A DNA stretch of 64,000 nt from Cardiocondyla obscurior (lineage: Eukaryota > Arthropoda > Insecta > Hymenoptera > Formicidae), in contig NC_091872.1 of assembly GCF_019399895.1 (NCBI RefSeq), forward strand, positions 3,790,395 through 3,854,394, given 5' to 3'. The notes below the pieces were generated by a model, which worked only from the letters and a program-made list of their open reading frames with translations, did no database searches and was not told the DNA's origin. Positions 60,764 to 64,000 of this stretch are shown here, one piece after another. The number at the start of each line of letters is the position of its first letter. Position 1 is the first letter of the stretch. Made by a program: the position numbers and the translations under genes.

Positions 60764-63700
60764 GTAGGAAACTTGAGGCTCGTAAAGACTAAGCTTTCAT
60801 GTAGCTTTACATTTTTTATATAAATATAAATTTTCTATATCTAGATTGCCATCGTCTTTTTTTTTCTTTTTCTTTAATTGCAATATTGTTTACGTTATAC
60901 TTAACAGATTCGTTAATATCGTTTCTAATCTACGTTTATCTACAGTTAAAACAAATAAACAGCTTAATAAACAGTTTAATTAAATTTCTTCTATTACCCA
61001 ACTTTCATGATCAATACGTTATCACGAGATAAGTAATAACTCAGACATCGCTGTATTCATGTTCCACGATATCTCATACGTGTATTTATACATACGTGTC
61101 ACTCTAAAAAGATATAGATATTTGAGATTCTGATTCGTGACAAATTTCGCTTATCGCGAGGCAACGTTATCGGCAATACATTCACGTGTAATCGTTGCAT
61201 TCAAATTTCGACCAAGTGGCTGGCTGCATGCTGCCAGCGGTTACATCCTGCTTGGCGCATGACAAATACAGCGGTGTCATTTAGCATTTATACGTGAACG
61301 ATCGAAATGTGCGTTTCCTGTTGCACCCCGTGCACACGAGCGCATTTCTCTCCTTCTCTCTCTCTTCCCCGTATCTACGTTGCGCGTCCGTGTTCGTGCT
61401 TCTAAACATGAACTTCCGACAATAGCGGCTCACACTGTGCCAAGCACGACTGTCAACCGGGAGAGGCATTCGGGTGCAAGCGATAGTTAAGGTGTCAAAC
61501 AAGTTCCGTCGTGCGCAGTTTCAGGGAATCGCGTCGCGTTATCAGAGAAATCGATTTCCCCGGGACGCATCGGACGTCGAGTCCTGTCAAAATCTAAGGG
61601 TACGTCTCGTATCCCAGTTCCGCGATTAAATCTCCGCGTACCTCTCAGCGCAGCGTGATACCTACTGTGTTCGATTCATCGCTCATTTGGCAGACTATGA
61701 TTCAATTAAGACCTTTCTTCTCACAGAGCGGCAATAAATTACCATATTGTAACAGTCATTAAATTACTAAAATAACAGTATCAATATTATTATACGTATT
61801 TAAGTATATTCATGTTACATTAATTCCATTGTTTTTAAAGAGTTATTAAAAATAATTAATTGCACGCGGGTTTAACAATAAGACGCGATAGTCGCGCGCA
61901 CTGTTATTTCACTCTCTACGGGACAATTAATAACGCGAAGACACGCTAAGAATCCGTTCGGGCTTTTATTCCTCCTCACTTTTAGGTGCCCTTAGCCTGG
62001 TTACATTAAGGAAGGACGAGAGGGGTATGTATAAGACGCAAGATGTAAAGCGCGGCGGGATGATGATCGATAAAGACGTACTCGGGTGCTTCACTCGGGG
62101 GCTGTCTGTATGGACGGGGGCCGGCATTTAGGAATTTATATTAAAATATGTAAATCTATCGGCGCGGGCATATTTGAAAACAGATAAATTATGCCGGCCG
62201 TGTATTGCGTTCCCGCGGTAAAATATCGACAGTACGGCCGACGCGGGGCGAGATCGGCGGGGCTAACAGGCGGAAGCGAAGTTCCTCGCATAACGGCACG
62301 TTCCGCCGACCAGTAGAAATACGATTTATGATGATCATTGTGTAACGATCATAAATTATCTCTCTATTTACGCGGCACGGCAGAAGCGTCCGCGCCATTG
62401 TTTTTCCCGCGCCTTTCGCTTCCTCCTCAAATAATAACACCTGATGCTTCCAAATTCTGTCGCTTCGTTTAGCCCGTTTGCATATTGCAGCGACGAGTTT
62501 ATCTCGCAAGTTAGCATTGGCACTTGCCACTCCGCGAGGTAAATGCGAAACTAAGTGGTTCAAATTTAAACCGACGTCCTGATCGACATAAAGATTTAAC
62601 GTGTTTTTTATAGCGATCTAATTAGCAGCGTTATTTAAGCTTATAAATTGGAATTATCAGAAATTTGACAACAAATATTTGCGCCATTGCTTTCGCTATA
62701 TTCGCTTGAAAATTGAAATTAATCTCGCGAATGCCTGAATTTACTAGAGCCGCCAAATATTGAGGAACAAACATCCCGATTTAACTTCCTTAAATGCGTT
62801 CGTAACTGTTTCTGACAGGAAACAACTCACCTTCTCTTCTCTGACTCGTACACTAACAGTTGTTTGACCGTGTTTCTCTAGTTCTCGCATTTAAATTAGC
62901 CTCAGAGTATATCTTAGGTAAATCTAAACAATTGATGAATACATTTTCTCTTTGAAAATGTTGTATCATTTCCTGCCTCTTTATAACTTACTAATAATGA
63001 ATCTTTATCGCGTGGTTATTGAAATTTATTTTTTTTTTAATGTACATTATCATACGTGCTTTAAAAATCAAAAAATAATAAAAGAAATTGAAAATCTACG
63101 TGAAAGAAAAAATTAAGTTACAAGATGCGATGAAAAAATGGAAATATTTTATTAACACTTGGAAAAAAAAAAAAAAAAAAGATAACTTCGGTCTTTGCGT
63201 ATGCAAATGCGGGAATTACACTTTCTTCGAAATTGGAGCAGTGTGACGTGCCGCGATTGAGAATTAGACGAACGATTTCAACGCGTTAAAAGTTTCCTGG
63301 CGTTTCAACTTATATCATTAAAGCGAATATGTGAGGCGGGGAGCGAAACATGACAGTTGAATACAACGACGAGGAGTCGGCCCGGTTGCTAAGGGGTTCG
63401 CGAGACGGGGGCTCGGGGTGGTTGGATAGGTTCGTTAGCGAAACACTGGCAATGCAAACATGCCCGCTTAAACCGGCTGCGTACGTGCGCTGATGCGGTG
63501 TCAGATTTGAAGTGGTTCGCGGTGACGGCGTGCACGTGACGCGTTGGAACGAAACGCGAACTGCGCGCCTTCGCCGACGACGATGACGACGGGGGAGGAC
63601 GACCGTTCAGTATTGGCCTGTGCCGTAGTACCGCACGTTGGGCTGAATATCGAGCGAGCCTGTCTGTTGACTTATTAAAAGCCGACTGAAATTGGAGCGA

Positions 63701-64000
63701 AGGCGGAAAATTCGATTTTCGGGATTTCGGCCGATTTCCACGTTCATCGGAGTGATGCGGTGACCTCAATTATTCTGCCACGAATGAAAGCTATTTTCCC
63801 GGAGTAACTATATTGCACGGTTTCGAGCACATACGAACATATTTCTAATAGAGGACAGTAAAACTTTTTCGTCAGCGACGCCGCTATGAAATTTTGAAAT
63901 TATCGTATAAATTAGAAATCTTTTTAATAAACGTTAAATAATTATTTTGCTATCGCAGAAATTCAAAAACAAATTTTATATTTAAATTTAAAAAAAAGAA
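60764..64000. other. Intergenic right end of the window
   Basis: No gene was recognised. CpG-rich parts at about 61900-62560 and 63340-63770 keep minus-strand frames of 124 and 126 codons open, but these are Arg/Ser/Pro-rich without protein-family resemblance. The second could be a promoter or 5'-UTR region. An A run lies near 63164. Confidence 0.55.

Noticed and set aside
63389..63769. 126-codon minus-strand frame near the window end
   Set aside because: Low-complexity Ser/Arg/Pro composition in a CpG-rich stretch. It is more likely promoter or UTR than protein.

Overview
The window is eukaryotic: genes are split into small exons by GT-AG introns, untranslated DNA is AT-rich with many A/T homopolymers, and CpG dinucleotides are frequent. 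Gene content (a PLEKHG4/puratrophin-type RhoGEF, syntaxin 17, a DHRS11/farnesol-dehydrogenase-like SDR) and the compact exons with very long 5' introns suggest an insect, most likely a hymenopteran such as an ant or bee. The species is not determinable from this sequence alone. There are no bacterial genes, operons, CRISPR arrays or recognisable tRNA/rRNA genes.

Three protein-coding genes are supported. (1) A plus-strand RhoGEF of the puratrophin-1/PLEKHG4 family spans about 4.1-45.5 kb. An isolated spectrin-repeat exon lies at 4151-4276, an alternative first coding exon of 374 codons at 17397-18518, and a compact block of ten exons at 42254-45493 encodes the end of the spectrin-like region, the DH domain, the PH domain and a Ser-rich tail. 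Both upstream exons end in phase 0 and can join the phase-0 exon at 42254; from 4276 the intron is about 38 kb. (2) Syntaxin 17 lies on the minus strand in five exons (49799 down to 48515; 304 aa), convergent with the RhoGEF. (3) A classical short-chain dehydrogenase lies on the plus strand in five coding exons (59092-60687; 251 aa), probably with a 5'-UTR intron.

The most unusual content is inside the 38-kb RhoGEF intron on the opposite strand. Three diverged copies of a two-exon cassette (X and Y, each with matching splice sites) lie at about 25.0-25.5, 25.8-26.1 and 35.6-36.0 kb. A third duplicated element (R), also ending in a donor site, lies at about 22.45-22.83 and 36.62-37.01 kb. The X and Y exons carry no conserved reading frame. 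An 8-bp segment near the end of X can pair with one in Y in all three copies, with a changed base pair between copies. I read this as an array of a spliced antisense non-coding RNA or an undescribed repeat family with embedded splice sites.

The rest is intron or intergenic DNA. It holds three diverged copies of an unidentified element at 55.4, 56.6 and 57.3 kb, a 74-bp repeat pair at 0.9 and 2.6 kb, a 69-bp tandem duplication, a G-quadruplex-type run and several CpG-rich blocks that may be promoters. The RhoGEF and syntaxin 17 act in different processes (Rho signalling and autophagosome fusion); nothing in the layout implies they work together.
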